Of a stretch of 64,000 bases of DNA, positions 1 to 12,615 are shown in pieces. The position numbers and the translations under genes were made by a program. Positions within the stretch are counted from its first letter, which is position 1, and each line of letters begins with the position of its first letter. The DNA is from Cardiocondyla obscurior (Eukaryota > Arthropoda > Insecta > Hymenoptera > Formicidae), in assembly GCF_019399895.1 (NCBI RefSeq), contig NC_091875.1, positions 372,001 to 436,000 of the forward strand, in the 5' to 3' direction. The notes below the pieces were generated by a model. That model ran no database searches. It had not been told where the DNA came from and saw nothing but the letters and a program-made list of their open reading frames with translations.

Positions 1-477
1 TACGATGGTTTATAGACGTCGGGCTGAACGGCCAGAACGTACGATTGACCGCAGAATCGCGGGCACGAATCAAAACTCATATATCTGTTCTATTTGTAAT
101 CTGTCGCGAATTCGCAGGAACTAATTTATATGTAAATTAAGTCGTATTATCGTCGTACCGCGAATATAGCGGCGCGGCTTCGATAACGAAACGAGAGATA
201 AACCAATGAGATGTAACGGAATGGACCACGGTTACGTCTTTATTCAATCGCACCGGAAACAATTTCCTAAATTTTCTCCACGTTTTTGTATCGCGTATAT
301 GTAAATTGCGTGTCTAATTTAAGTAATGAAAAATAAGCTTGGAAATTGGAAAGAGATGTTAAAAATAATGCGCCATTGGATATGTGTTTTTTTAATTTTC
401 GCGATTTTCGTGCCGCCGCGAGGGTCGCTTAAATTTAAAGCGGTGAATACGCAGAACGTATCGATAGAGAAACTTAC

Positions 478-543
478 ATTTTTGGTTCGTCGATGATCGG
501 CCATCAACGTGAGCGCCAGCTGGTAGTACTTCCTCTTCTCACC
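478..543 (-). CDS. Possible internal coding exon of an unidentified minus-strand gene
   Basis: A 66-nt segment with donor CCAAAAAT|GTAAGT (very strong) and acceptor ATTTAGCAG|GGTGAG (modest tract). The open frame fills the exon exactly as 22 codons and ends KYYQLALTLMADHRRTKN, which has good protein character. I do not recognise the family. Downstream exons would lie left of the window. A competing reading puts an exon at 653-543 ending RRNFFDRGFSR at donor GCAGG|GTGAGA; the two overlap at the splice site and at most one is likely right. Confidence 0.3.
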
Positions 544-653
544 CTGCTAAATCCCCGGTCGAAGAAGTTCCGCCTGGTCGACGCCTGGTCGGTCGGCGGT
601 TTCAGCTGCTGCCGCTTGTACCAAACTCGCGCACGCCGATCATCGCTACCGAT

Positions 654-3600
654 CTAATCCGAACGCTTCACCAACGCGTGAATCACAATACAACGAGCGG
701 CTGATCACTCTGTAAATTCATAACGAGATTCACTTTCACTCGCGCTCTTCTCTTCCTCTTTCGCGCGCAGCTTCACTTGACGGAGTCGCGGAAGAAAGAG
801 GACGGAGAGGGAAATGAAAATCGCGCCGGTCGCACAGGTGCGGAGGAATACGGGGAAGGCGAAGGGAAAGGGAAGGAGACGGGAGCCGTGGGTGGACGAA
901 GAAAAAGCGGAGGATGCGCGGCGAACGACAGAGGCAAAAAAGAATGGGAGAAAGAGGTGCCGGATAACGTGTCACAGTTTCACTTTTAGATTCCACGAGG
1001 AGCTCTTGCCGCCTCGAATCGCATCGGCGAAGGCCGCTCGCTCGCCGGTTCTTCACTTCGCGCCGACCGTACGCGAATTACCGTTATCGTGACGTAGCGT
1101 AACGATAACGTCACCGATGCGGCTCCTCTACGCTTTGACGAGCGATCTCTCGAACGGGATCTCGTGGTCTACTTGGTTGACGGGCCTCTAGAACCCGAGG
1201 GGATACAGACTCGTTCTTGGACTCTGAAGATCGAACGGCCGACGGCTGGCTAGATCGATAAGATGCAGGAAGAAAGAACAGTCTGTCTATTGTCGGTATT
1301 AGTTGAGCGCGGTTCGGACGGGCAGTTTTCCCGGACCCTCGATCGGTCGCGACCAGTACGGGGCCTCGGTCAAGGCCACCCGGTTGTTCCGAATTGGCGC
1401 CGGGCGCCTCTTCTAGGCGCGGCGCGATCCTCCGTACCGCAAGTATCGAGCTGTTTCACAGAAAACGGCAAGTTCTGCGTTGCGAAATAATGTCGGACAT
1501 GACGCCGGCCGTTTTTTTGTTTTTTTTTTGTTTGCTTTCTTTGTCTCTTTTTTTTTACGACAAACTAACTACCCTTCCCACCTTTGTGTCTCATGTTCGT
1601 CGACGTTGCGATTAGCATTCACTCGCGGGACTCGAACAAACTTTCAGCAAAAACGCTTTTTGCCGCAACGATGGTACAAAAGCTCGCTACGAGAACACGG
1701 CGGGTCTCGCTCAAGTCCGAAATCTCGCTCTACGCGATTGTCACTGTTCATCTCGTGGTACTTAACGGCGGCGCGTTTCGTTATCCGTCCCCGGACAACC
1801 CACGGAACCTCGACGGTCGTTCCTCCTCGCTTCGTCCGCTAAACGTGGGGAAAGAAAAACAATTCATGGCACGTGATTCTTGAGACAGACTCACGAGACA
1901 CGCGAAATTCCTCTCGAATCGCGGAATAACGTCGTCGTACAATGGGAGAGAAATCACGAAACCCCGATAATAAAGACGGAGAACGGATGTCCCAACTAAT
2001 TAGCTAACAATAGTCGTGAATCTCGACCGAGAGCGATCTCCGTGCGCGCTCGAATCTCTTGGATTTAAATCGTTGTCAACGTAGATGACGTCTCAATAAG
2101 ACTAGCTGGACCTGACGCTAATTATATATAAAAATAATAATTTATTAGTATTTTAATTTATTAAACTAAGGGATAAAAAAAATGTAGATTCGACAAGTAG
2201 ATTATAGACGATAACAGTTATTGTAATTGATAATTGAATTAAATTTTTTCTACGATGTAACGATGTAGCAGTTTGTAATTAACAAATATCATCGGATAAC
2301 GAAATCGGCTTGGATTAAAGTAACTGATTCTCAAAGCGGGTAGTCGGATCCAGTTGATTAAATTCGCGAGACGCTTCACGACCGTTGCTAATTAATCTCC
2401 TACCGAGAGTTCCGAATTAGAACTTTACTCCAAGAGGAATATATATATATTGTTATCCGAAAATCGAGAATACCTTCCGTATCCGTGAGCGTTTCGAGAT
2501 GCTTTTTTCGCAAATTGCTTTCACACGATAAAGACGCTAAAAAATGATTGTCCAGCTAAATTTGAATCGACCGGATTCGAGCAAAAACACCGGCGAAAAA
2601 TCTCTCCGACGTCTCTCCGCGTTTAACTTTTTTTTTTCTTTTTTCTTTTCTTTTATCAAGATCTCAAGACGTGCAGTTTTACGTGATCGGCTAATCTAAT
2701 ATCGAAAATCGTGGCCGCGTCGTTGGATTACTGCATACGAAATCGCGATCCGTGACCGGGCAGTCTCGCTTATTTTCAACGACGCGAAAATAGTCGCGCC
2801 TAGCGGCGTCGAGTAATCTGCAGCCTGGTACGGTAAAAAAAAAAAATTTTAATTAACTTCAGTCACAATTATATTCAAAGTGCTCATGCTCGCGACTATG
2901 CCGATTGCGTTCTCCATCGCGGGACCAGTTTCTCAGAACGCGGCGTTATATAAAACTGATTGATCTGGCAAGTGGGCGGCAGAACTTTCCGAATCCACGT
3001 AATCCTGTCGACCGGTGTCGTGGGGAAGTGGGAAAGGGGCTGTCGTCTATTTTTATTGACACGTTGTTACATGAAGCGACGGAGAAGTGCGTAACGCGCG
3101 CGGCGTGCCACCGGCGTCCGCGACGTTTTATTTATAACCGCGGCAAGCGCGCGATGCGGCTCTCTGGTCGTGATACCGCGTGTCGAAGATTACGCACGCC
3201 CGCTTACGCCTATCCTCTTCTCGCGTGCGTATCACGGCTCATTCAAGAGATGCCTCGCGATTGCGAAGTCGCCGAATGATAAACAGTGGCGAAACCATTG
3301 TCTCTTATCTTATCGGGATTGATTAAATTTGATAATTAAGTCCAAGAACGAAATAAGGGCCGTTCCGCGACGGTCGTATTTTATTAATTCGCACGAGTGT
3401 CTGCGAGAAAGCCAGCGAAATATGACGATCTTGAGCGTCAGGTGTGATATCTGCTTAATTTCTTTTTTTTTATTTTTTTTTATTTATAATTATTTTTTTT
3501 TATTTCTACGTCGATATGTGTAAGCGGCGTGAAAGGAATTTTACACGATTTCCTTTTGCATAACGTTACATGTTACTTTTCTCCAATTGGATGAGAAAGC

Positions 3601-4399
3601 AGCTAGAAGTCGCGTACGAGGCTGTTAATTGTGCGTGACGTTACGAATTGTAATTGTGCACATTACAAAGTGAATAAACGCGAGCGGTAAGTAAAATCAG
3701 GAAATGTGGTTAATTCGAATAATAAGAAATCAGTTTCTCACATTTGACTCGGCGCAAACCGCATTTTGCATAATCACGCGGCTTATTTCCGTTCCACGGA
3801 ATTCATTCCGTCGTGAACGTACGCGAGCGGTATTTTCTAGACGCGGCGATATTGAAACTTGAAGGAAATTTCACCACGGGGATGGATGAAAATCGGCCTA
3901 ACCCGAGGAATGAAACTACGATAGGCTTTCGCGAGACTTTCGCCGTTAGCGTGAATTCCGCGATAACTTTTGCTCGTCCGAGTTGCGCCGGAATGATCAA
4001 TGCGGAAGAGTAGTTTCTAAGCGGAAACCAATATAAGTCGGGACCGGCGAGACCTAGCGTGGCCTCCCCCCGTTAATAACGTATCAACGACGTACCACTG
4101 TCGACACTTGTTTCCTAATAACGATTTAAGAAAAGGACTTTTTAACAACCAGCCTTATGAGTGACGTCACCCGGTCGACACGAGCGAGCGTAATTATATA
4201 CAGCACACTGAATGAGACATTCCCGGCCACTTAATGAACGTATCTAGCTATTCGTCGTCGTATTAAAAATTTTTTTTTTTTTTTTAATGACCTCTCAACG
4301 ATTTTCACACACGTAGCGCGCACGGAGATCGAAACTGGTCGAAGGCGAAGCTGGGGATAAAATATCCGGTTGAACGCGGAAATTTGGAAAGATTAATTA
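654..4399. other. No gene supported
   Basis: Alternating CpG-rich (about 0.6-2.1 kb) and AT-rich sequence. The open frames here, the longest 124 codons at 2905-3279 on the plus strand, have Arg/Ser-rich composition typical of shadows in CpG-rich DNA. A T-rich tract lies at 3461-3506. Confidence 0.6.
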
Positions 4400-5506
4400 G
4401 CGAGAATCCTCGGAGATGTTCCGGAGCACGGAGTCACGGTCCCGATCCGGAAAATCACGGAGGACGGGAAATTCGTTTACCGTCTTAAACGCGTGCGCGG
4501 GTCCCGAGCCGTGCGATACACGCACGCACGTGCGGAATGCGAGGGAACGGCGGGGCGGCGGCGAGGACGACGGGAACCGAGTATCGCGAAGATCGTGTTG
4601 ATCACGTCACCGGCCGCATCTCGCGATGCGTTAGCGCACAGGGTAAAATAATGTATACTTAAATTTCGCTTATTTAAGTATCACCCTGGTGACGATGACG
4701 AAGACGACGACGGCGAGGGTGAGGCCGAGGCGATGATGACGGCGGCGCAGGGGACGATGACGTTCGTCGATCGACAATCGGCAGAGTTTAAGTGACGTGA
4801 TAACGACGTGACTGACGATCGAGAACGACGGACGGAGAGAGATGAAAAAAAAGGGGTGGCGGTGAAGAGAAAAGATGTGACGAACGTGATAATGAGGTGT
4901 ATATCGGTGCACGTGTGTGCGAGTGTGAGGGTGCGCGCGTATGTGCACCGGAAGAGAGAACGAGACGGAGAAAGTCGCCGAGTCGTGGGTGAGATAAGCG
5001 GAAACGAGACGAGTGGAGTCTAGAGACGTGTGTTTTGCTCGCGGCCGGCGAGAGCGAGTGACGCGCGCGGAACGCGAACGAAAGAGAGAGTGACCGCGAG
5101 GCGTGCCGAGGAAGAAACGTAAAGGCCGAGAGAGCAATCGCGCGCGCGGCGGTGAGAGGAACGCGGTGAAAGAACGGCCGGGCGACAAAGAGAGAGGCAG
5201 GGCCGCGTGCAACGGAGACGAGAAGAGAGGAACGCTCTTCGCAGTGCGCGGGTTAAGGACTCGCGAAAAGGCCGCGAAGGTCGCGAAAGAATTTTTCCGC
5301 GTACTCTTGGGGCAGGCCGCGACGGCCGGGAGAGTAACGCGGAGGCGCGAGATCAAGGGAGGAGAGGGTAAATTGTGCACGAATCGAGATTAGCGATCGC
5401 AGGGGTTCCGGACGACGACGGACCGGTCGCAAGTACGTGTCATCTATATTTATACGTATGTATGTGTGCGAGGGATGCGTGCACGATGAATATATCATGA
5501 GGAGGT

Positions 5507-5529
5507 TCTCTCTCTCTCTCTCTCTCTCT
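5507..5529. repeat. (TC)n microsatellite
   Basis: About 11 uninterrupted TC units inside the CpG-rich block; the other strand is GAGA, a common promoter element in insects. Confidence 0.9.
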
Positions 5530-6350
5530 TTCGCTCGCCGAGAACGATCAAGCCGGTGAATCGCGCGCGATCGGCGAGTCTTCCTCCTCGTCTTCTTGGT
5601 CCTATCGTTTCCTCTGTTGTAATCTTTAACTCGCGCACGTCGTTATCGCGATCTCCACCACCGAAGCTCCAGCTTCGAACCGAAAGTTCGGGGAGGAAGG
5701 CACGGAGGCACGGGGGCCTTGCGCGATAAAGTAAGACGGTATACAAACGAGAAAGACAGAAAACTTGGTCACACACTGACACACGTGTCCGCGGCACACA
5801 TTCGCGTACAGTTTCGTCCGCTCTCTTTGGTCGCGGACGCGTCCGCGGGCGCGAGTCGTCGGTGCCGTCAGCGCGCGCGAAGCCGGCCCGACGATTCGTA
5901 ACAACAAACGCCGCGCACTACTGTCGGTCGGACGGTTGAGTTCGGTCGTCGCACTCTCGCGGCTCTCCTCCTCGGCTTCTCTTCCTCCTCCGCCTCTCTT
6001 CGCCACCGAATAATCCCTCCTGTCGCACCGCGGGGAACTGGCGCGCGCGCCTCGTCCGAGAGCGCGGCACCGTGAGGCTCACGTGGAACGACCACGACGA
6101 CGATGTCGTTGTTGAAGGCGACAACTGCGGAACACTGACAAATCCCTCGGGAGATGGTGATTGCGTCTTTTGTCACCGCGGTCCTTTGCCCCCGATAGAG
6201 TCGACGTAGGAAGACGAAAAGGAGCTCTTGGCTCGTTGACCGCGTGGTGCACAGGGTTTTTCTTCTTCGGACTCGCAGACCGGATGGCGATGCTGAACCA
6301 AACTCCGCGATCGTCGCCCTTGATTCACGATCCGCGGCACGTTTCTGGAG

Positions 6351-6375
6351 ACGACGACGACGACGACGACGACGA
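6351..6375. repeat. (ACG)n trinucleotide repeat
   Basis: Eight ACG units in a row followed by ATG. It reads as poly-Asp or poly-Arg in chance frames, which inflates open frames here. Confidence 0.9.
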
Positions 6376-6945
6376 TGTCGATCCACGGTTACCACTTGCG
6401 ACGCATTAGCTTTCGCCGGGACGCGCGACGACGACGACGAGGACGGTGAAGACGGGATCGCCGGAGAACGCGACTCGGCAAATAGAGCGAGAGAGCGGGT
6501 GAGGTGGAGGTAGGAGGTAGGGAGGGAAAGAGAGAGCGAGAGGGATGTGAAACGACGCGACGTACGAGCGAGAAGAAGCCAAGTAGTCGGCGGAACGAAA
6601 CGTACGCGAAACACGCGCTCCACGGTCCGCGCGATCTCTCGGTGTAACGCACGTCGTAGGTAGGGAAACACACGCCGCGTGTTCTTTCACTCGCTCTCAC
6701 GTTTCGGCCCTTTTTCTCGTTTCCTATCTTCTCTCCCTCGCCCTCCTTTCCTCCCTTTGTTTTTCTCTCGGTTCTCTCTCCGCTTTTCGCGTTTCGCGCC
6801 CCAGCGAGATCGGTGGCTGCGCGCGAGAAGAGACGAAAACGCTGCAGGGAGCAGCCAGACGAAACGTACGCACGTGTGATCTGTCTACGCACGTGTATAC
6901 GTATATATAATATCTAATTATCCGTTTCGATGTATTTAGTTTTAC

Positions 6946-6968
6946 ATATATATATATATATATATATA
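6946..6968. repeat. (TA)n microsatellite
   Basis: About eleven TA units in an AT-rich gap within the CpG-rich block. Confidence 0.9.
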
Positions 6969-7753
6969 CAATTATATCGATAAGACGAGAGGCTGCTGCG
7001 CGCGGAGAGTGCGAGAGAGCGGCGGGCCGTCGTCGCGCGCGCAGAGAGCACACACGAGATTACGGACAAACGCGGAACAGACGAGGAGAGGCCAGCGCGC
7101 GCGCGGCGCGAGCGACGTAGCACTCTAGCAGCCGGCAGCCTGCCGCTCGGGTCAATGACCTCTCCTCGTCGTCGTCGAGCTCTCCGCTCGCCACCGTTCC
7201 TCCACCATCGGTCGGTTCCCTTTCCCCGTCACTCGCGTACCCTACCCACCAACTCTTGTTCCCTCCACCAACGACGCAACGAGACGCGCGGCCGAGCAGC
7301 GTCGCCGGCGTCGTGACGCTCAGCGGCGTTTCGCGCCGAGTCGCCGCGTCGACGTCGCGCGTGCGAACGTCACTTCGTCGAAGGGGTGAATTCGCGCCGG
7401 CAGAGAAGGAGGCGCGACCTGTAGTGGGGTGGCCACGCACCCCGTTCGGCACCCTCCAACGCCACCCGGCGGGGTGCACGAACGATGGAAGAACGGAGGG
7501 GAGCCGCTGTCGTCGCCGCTCCACCGTCAACCTCTTCTACCTCCCCAACGCGCTTCGATCTCGCTCGCACTTGGGTCGCGACCGGGCAACAGGGTGGGGA
7601 CGCGTTCTCTGGAGGCGCGCACGCCGCCGGGTTCACTGGAACAGTGTACCCTCCGAGCGGTGCAACGTTCTCTCCTCTCTTCCTGATTCCGTTTCGGAGC
7701 GACGCTTTCCCCTCTCGCCCTGCTCTCTCTCCATCGCCCCCGAGCGCGATGAG

Positions 7754-7760
7754 ATGGCGG
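7754..7760 (+). CDS. Possible start of a small spliced open frame (ATG GCG G, then donor)
   Basis: ATGGCGG|GTGAGA gives a start codon and a good donor in phase 1. The next good plus-strand acceptor in phase is at 11613. The upstream ATG at 7749 is in another frame and would read MRWR to the same donor. The 5' untranslated part would lie in the CpG-rich block. Inference only. Confidence 0.22.
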
Positions 7761-7950
7761 GTGAGAAATGCGCAGAGGCGAGCGGAGGGTCAGTGATGAC
7801 CGATTCTAGCGATAAACGGGGGTACGATCCAGGGTCAAATTCTATGCCCCCGATGCCTCGGGGTGGCCTCCGTCAAAACTCGGTCTTATGTCTGAATTTG
7901 ATCTTGGAACGAGGACGCCGCTGTACGAAGCGCAGGTTGCGGCGATCTTG

Positions 7951-10900
7951 ATCTCTCGCGAGGGTCAAACGAACGCGATATCGCGCTCTCGACTCTCTTT
8001 TGTGAAATATGATTCTTGAACTTGAACGAATAAATCGTAAAAAATTTAATAACCTCGGTACTGGAGCATCACGCCAAAAAGAAAGTCTCACCGGTAATTT
8101 ATTCTCAGCAAATTCTCGGTATTTCGTTTGACTTGAAATTTTAAGATTAACTTTCACCGATGTTATCACGTATCCACAGCGAACGATAAAAGGATAACAA
8201 AGTTCTGGATGCATTTAAATTCCCCCCCGCGTTGTATTTGCATTTTACTACCTCTTTTATTATAAAGTGTAAAGCATACTTCTCGAGCACTTTTCTTATT
8301 TCTCCTTTTGCGAAGTAAAAAAATATCATAATGAATTATAAATAATGGGTCATTCGGTTAGTATGTCACGTTTATGAAGGAGCTTTTTCGTTTCAGGGTC
8401 AAATTTTCATTGTCGTGGAAAGATTAATACGAAGTTATCGCGGTTAGCGCATTTTTAAGCACTTTTGTAAATATCAAATATCGTGCAATCACCGTTTGGG
8501 ACAGCAGCGACTTTTTTTTTTCTTTATCGCGACTCTTGTTGTGCTCGCAATCAGGTATTAAAGATTAAATTTCGAAGATACTTGACCAATATATATATTT
8601 TTTTAATATACACAGAGTACTTCAAAATCTTTAAATCTTAATTTTATTATTTTAAATTTAAATTCGACGTATTTGAGTGCTGTTACTTGTTTGAGCCTAA
8701 AAAAATTAATAGCCTGCTTGTTTGAAGTAAAAAAAAATTAATTGGAATTTGATCGCAAAAATCTACTATTTTTTCGATAAGCTGTAATCGAAGATTTTAA
8801 GTCGCTACATTTTCGGTCGAGGAGTTCCGATGCCCGATATTCATTTACTTTAACTTGTAAGCACGCGAATATACGGCGCGAGAAATTACAATGTAGAAGT
8901 AATTAATCACTGATCAGACTGGCGCTAGCGATTACTTAAGAATTTCCGTTCAGGAACTTCCTCTTGATCAAGTCGTTCAAGGTCGATACTGATCAACCAT
9001 ATTTTCCAATGAAATGTTTAACGTTTTGATTAAGAGCACTTATTGCATAATCTTGACGAATTACGATTTTTTAATTTTTTAAATTTTTTATTTATTGTAC
9101 GTGTGATTTTTTTAAATAACAATCGAGACTGACTTGTTCGTCGCTGCCAGTTTAGAAGCACGATTTAAGAAATTGAATTAAATTATTTATTATTGATTTG
9201 ATATAAGATAATCAAGAGGCATGTATCGTTTGGCAATTAATATTTTAAAGTAGATAAAAATTTATTTTTCTATTTTAATCAGCATTTGTTTTAAACAATT
9301 TTCACCGAAAATGTTGCAAAATAACATATGTATTAACGTTGTTATTAATTTGCAAATTATGCATGCGTGAGTAAAATTAATTTTGTATATGTGAATGAAA
9401 TGAATATTTATCATTCATAATCTCTTGATTTCAATTTACGTAAATATTTCTCTGAATAGCAATTTGTGTGCATAAAGTTCAATCACGGGAAACGTAGAAA
9501 TCCGATATCGCGTTTCCACTCAGAAGTTCCAAATATTAACTCTTTGCACTTGTACCTGAACTCTCTTGTCAATACAATATATGGGCATGTACAAGTACAG
9601 TTGATATATTTCAAATAAAAATACCGAATTTTGCGAGATGCGTAAAAATAGCTTTATCATATTGACAATTTGCGTCGTCGTTAAACAATTGTAATATTCC
9701 TTCTATCATATTGCGTTACGCAATATGCACATGCATGCATATAAAATATATTACAAATAAATATTAAAATATGAAATTAATAAATGACCACCAGGCGATA
9801 ATCAAAACTAAAAATGTATATGCATGTTTTTACGTGCACTACATTTGATTCTTTTACTATTATTTTTTATCAAGAATACCGAAGGCATATTACAAAGCGT
9901 TTAAACGTAAAAATTATTTTCTCAAGCGGTCGTCTTTTTAAATATAACTGTACAATTTGTCAAGTTTGTTTCCACTTGATACTTCACGCATTAACTGAAG
10001 TTTAAGGTCAACCACATATATTTGACCACTCCCCCAGCCAAGTGTCCTTATCGTCGTTTCTTAATGATTACGTGCTTGTGTCGTGTACGAATATGCTTTC
10101 GCCCACCCACGTATCGAGAGCAGCGTGGAGATTAAAAGCGTTGAGATTGTGAGGGAATGAGAGAGAAAACGAGAGCAATCCGTCCTCCTTCGGAGTCTTA
10201 AGAAAGAGGTGAGAGGAGGGGAAGGGAAAGAGAGACTCGCGCGATTAGAAAAGCATATGTGAACGCGCTCGTACGCCTCGCACCAGTCCTTCATAGGACA
10301 TTGACTTTGAGATATCGTCGACGACGACTAGCCGCGACGACGCTATCTCATTTCGGCTTATCGCACTTGTTTCGCCTTACCTTATCTCCCCGCGCTGTGT
10401 CTCCTTAAGTCACCGCTCGCTTGTTCGCTCGCTCGTTCGCTCCCGTGCCGATTATTGTGGCTCATGAAAATCGTCGCCTAGCTCGCATACGTTTCCACAT
10501 GCATGCTCGATTCTCTCCATCCGTTGACGATGAACCGAATCTAAAGGCCGCAAACTCTTTCGCGATATCAGATCCATGCTTTTATCCAAATGTTAGACTT
10601 CGGCCTCTAGTTTTGTAAAAAGCCTACGGGAAATTTCCTGAAAAATATGAACAAACAACGAAATTAATTATTGCTCGGCTTGCTGCAATGGAACCGCGAG
10701 ATTTTTCAATAATCCTCGGTAAGCTAATGGCAAAAAATCGCTTTCGCAATTTTGAAACTCGAAATTGCAGTAAAAGTGCTTTGCGTAGCCTTGGCATTAA
10801 TTAATAGAACTATGAAACGCACCCACGAATGCAGAAAAAAATGTACGTATTTGTCAGCACGAGAGAATTGATATCTGTCTGTCTATCATAATTAAGCGAT

Positions 10901-11612
10901 ACCGTAGTGACAATTCTATCAAAAATGTTGAGTACAACGTTGCATCATAGGTCGAGAAATTTATCTCGATCTATAATTTTACGTCCATCATTGCCAAGGC
11001 TTTCCGTCGCTAGTTTCCATAAACATCGTTCAGTCGATTAACTATATATACTTTTTGATTAGTCGCTTATAAAAAAAAAAAACAATAAGTATTACGACAA
11101 TGCTATAGTTAGAGCGCAAATTACTAGCGATAGCTATTGGTTACGCTGCACGGTGGTGTAGTAACAAACGGTAATGAAAAGTCGGTATATTATTAAGGAC
11201 GAATAGTCTACTGTTGTTAGATTCGCAAAAACGAGAGTGCATATACGGTCGGCCGCAATGGAGCAGCAATTTGCATAATTGCAAGTAGTATTCATCTGCA
11301 AGCGCCGAGGGTAATAATAACTGCGTACCAGTTGTGACGTAATTCGATTTTTCGTTGAAAAAAAAAAAAAGAAGAAAAAGCATTGCGTAAGGCGTGTTGA
11401 TTGCGCCATATAAAAGTTGCTGGAGGCTTAAATCACGCGGGCTCATCACGTTCCGCCACAGAATTGTTTAATTTGCTGTAGAATAGGCGGAATTGCGGTG
11501 TAACAGTGACAATATAAATTATGCACGTCAGGCTGAGCGAAAAGAGAGAAGTGGCCGCGTGTTCCATTTTCGTATGCTCTATATTAATATTTTAATATTT
11601 TGTATGTTTCAG
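7951..11612. other. No gene supported
   Basis: AT-rich sequence, with an acceptor-like TTTTTCGTTTCAG on the plus strand near 8384-8396 and a short CpG-rich patch at 10.06-10.45 kb. Possibly intron of the plus-strand transcript. Confidence 0.55.
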
Positions 11613-11741
11613 GCAAAGACGGTCTTCGCGATTTCCCCGCGTCTCACCCGCAACCACCAGCGATCGTGTTCGGGTCAAGTGATACGTACGTACACAAGAG
11701 CCACGCTACGTACGTACGCAGCAACCGCGTTGTCCGTATAA
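11613..11741 (+). CDS. Possible internal exon of a plus-strand transcript (small ORF or non-coding)
   Basis: A 129-nt segment with acceptor TTGTATGTTTCAG|GCAAAG and donor CCGTATAA|GTAAGT, both strong. Entered in phase 1 it reads GKDGLRDFPASHPQPPAIVF then GSSDTYVHKS and leaves in phase 1. Two other frames are also open for much of the length, so coding status is unsure. The product is not recognised. Confidence 0.38.
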   Translation, partial: AKTVFAISPRLTRNHQRSCSGQVIRTYTRATLRTYAATALSV

Positions 11742-11832
11742 GTAAGTTATATCTTTACGATCATGATTCTCTGAGGCAAAGTGTTATACAGACTCGCGTA
11801 ATTTTAATTAATTATCTGGGCTTTTGTTGCAG

Positions 11833-11900
11833 ATGACCAGCGCGAGGTCAGAATCTCTGAAAGGAAACTAGTTACATTGATAAGAAGTCTGATATTTTGA
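11833..11900 (+). CDS. Possible last coding segment of the plus-strand small ORF
   Basis: Acceptor GGGCTTTTGTTGCAG|ATG at 11833, only 91 bases after the previous donor. In phase it reads NDQREVRISERKLVTLIRSL then IF and a TGA ending at 11900. The full peptide over three exons would be 67 residues. The exon probably continues as 3' untranslated sequence; an AATAAA at 12610-12615 could end it. Confidence 0.3.
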
Positions 11901-12120
11901 GAGGAGGAGGAGGCTTCAGAAATGCATCGTGCAACAACGGAACAACCCCAAAGATAAGACTTACTTTTTTCAAACATAAAACTAGTGGCTTTTCGTAATG
12001 GAAAACTTTATTCTTAATTATTTATTTAATATATTATTTAAAAGCGCGTGCATTCTTTTTTTGAAGACTAAATATTTGAAGCATCTCCACAATTAAATTA
12101 TATATTTTTTTTTATTACAG

Positions 12121-12615
12121 ATTAACGCAGCTGCATTCACCGCCGTCATCGAAAGTGCCGTCACCGCCAGTATTAATATTAATAATCCGAACACTCTTTG
12201 GTGCTCAGCTATGTCCGCATACTCTGAGGAGGATTTATAGGTCTCTAATATACAGGAACTGTTATAATATATGGTGCGATAAATCCCGCGTATATATGCA
12301 TTCGCGAAGGCTGCATCAATTCCCGCCGCGCTCTTGGTCCATAGTGATCCAAAAACTACGAGTGTCCGGAAACAAACGTGAATTATCCACCTATCCCTCC
12401 GTAATCTATGGATTTAAGCGACGTTATACGGAATATTCATCGATGCCATATTTTCCTATCGTCAGCGTTTACGTTCGCGCGAAGGGTCGCTATCCGGAGT
12501 ATCGATTCCAACTATAGAAAATATGCAAATTCACCGGCGACGCTAACGAGCACGTGCGATCGCATGGAGTCAGCGTATGTCAGAATATGAGCAAGTGGGG
12601 CACAGCTATAATAAA
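12121..12615 (+). other. Possible further plus-strand exon ending at a poly(A) signal
   Basis: A strong acceptor, TATATTTTTTTTTATTACAG|ATTAAC, followed by a stretch ending in AATAAA at 12610-12615. No clear donor links it to the exon at 11833, so it may be an alternative last exon or simply lie within a longer one. Confidence 0.2.

Larger units (their letters stand above)
4400..7950. promoter_or_regulatory. CpG-rich block, likely promoter and 5' untranslated region
   Basis: A sharp rise in GC and CpG over about 3.5 kb, with dense GAGA/TCTC, ACG and TA simple repeats and no convincing open frame despite frames of 231, 236 and 267 codons on both strands. In insect genomes such blocks often mark transcription starts. 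It could serve a plus-strand transcript with a donor at 7761, a minus-strand gene running off the left edge, or both. Direction cannot be settled from sequence. Confidence 0.4.

Noticed and set aside
4670..5380. 236-codon minus-strand open frame
   Set aside because: Low-complexity Arg/Ser/His/Pro translation over simple repeats; no conserved motif and no splice logic.
5868..6671. 267-codon minus-strand open frame
   Set aside because: Arg- and Ser-rich translation with runs caused by the ACG and TC repeats; no domain, and overlapping open frames on both strands. A shadow of CpG-rich DNA.
7256..7951. 231-codon plus-strand open frame in the CpG-rich block
   Set aside because: Starts at a non-ATG codon and is mostly Arg/Ser-rich. 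The stretch from the ATG at 7754 reads MAGEKCAEASGGSV, which looked tempting, but the donor GTGAGA lies right after ATGGCGG and nothing is recognised.
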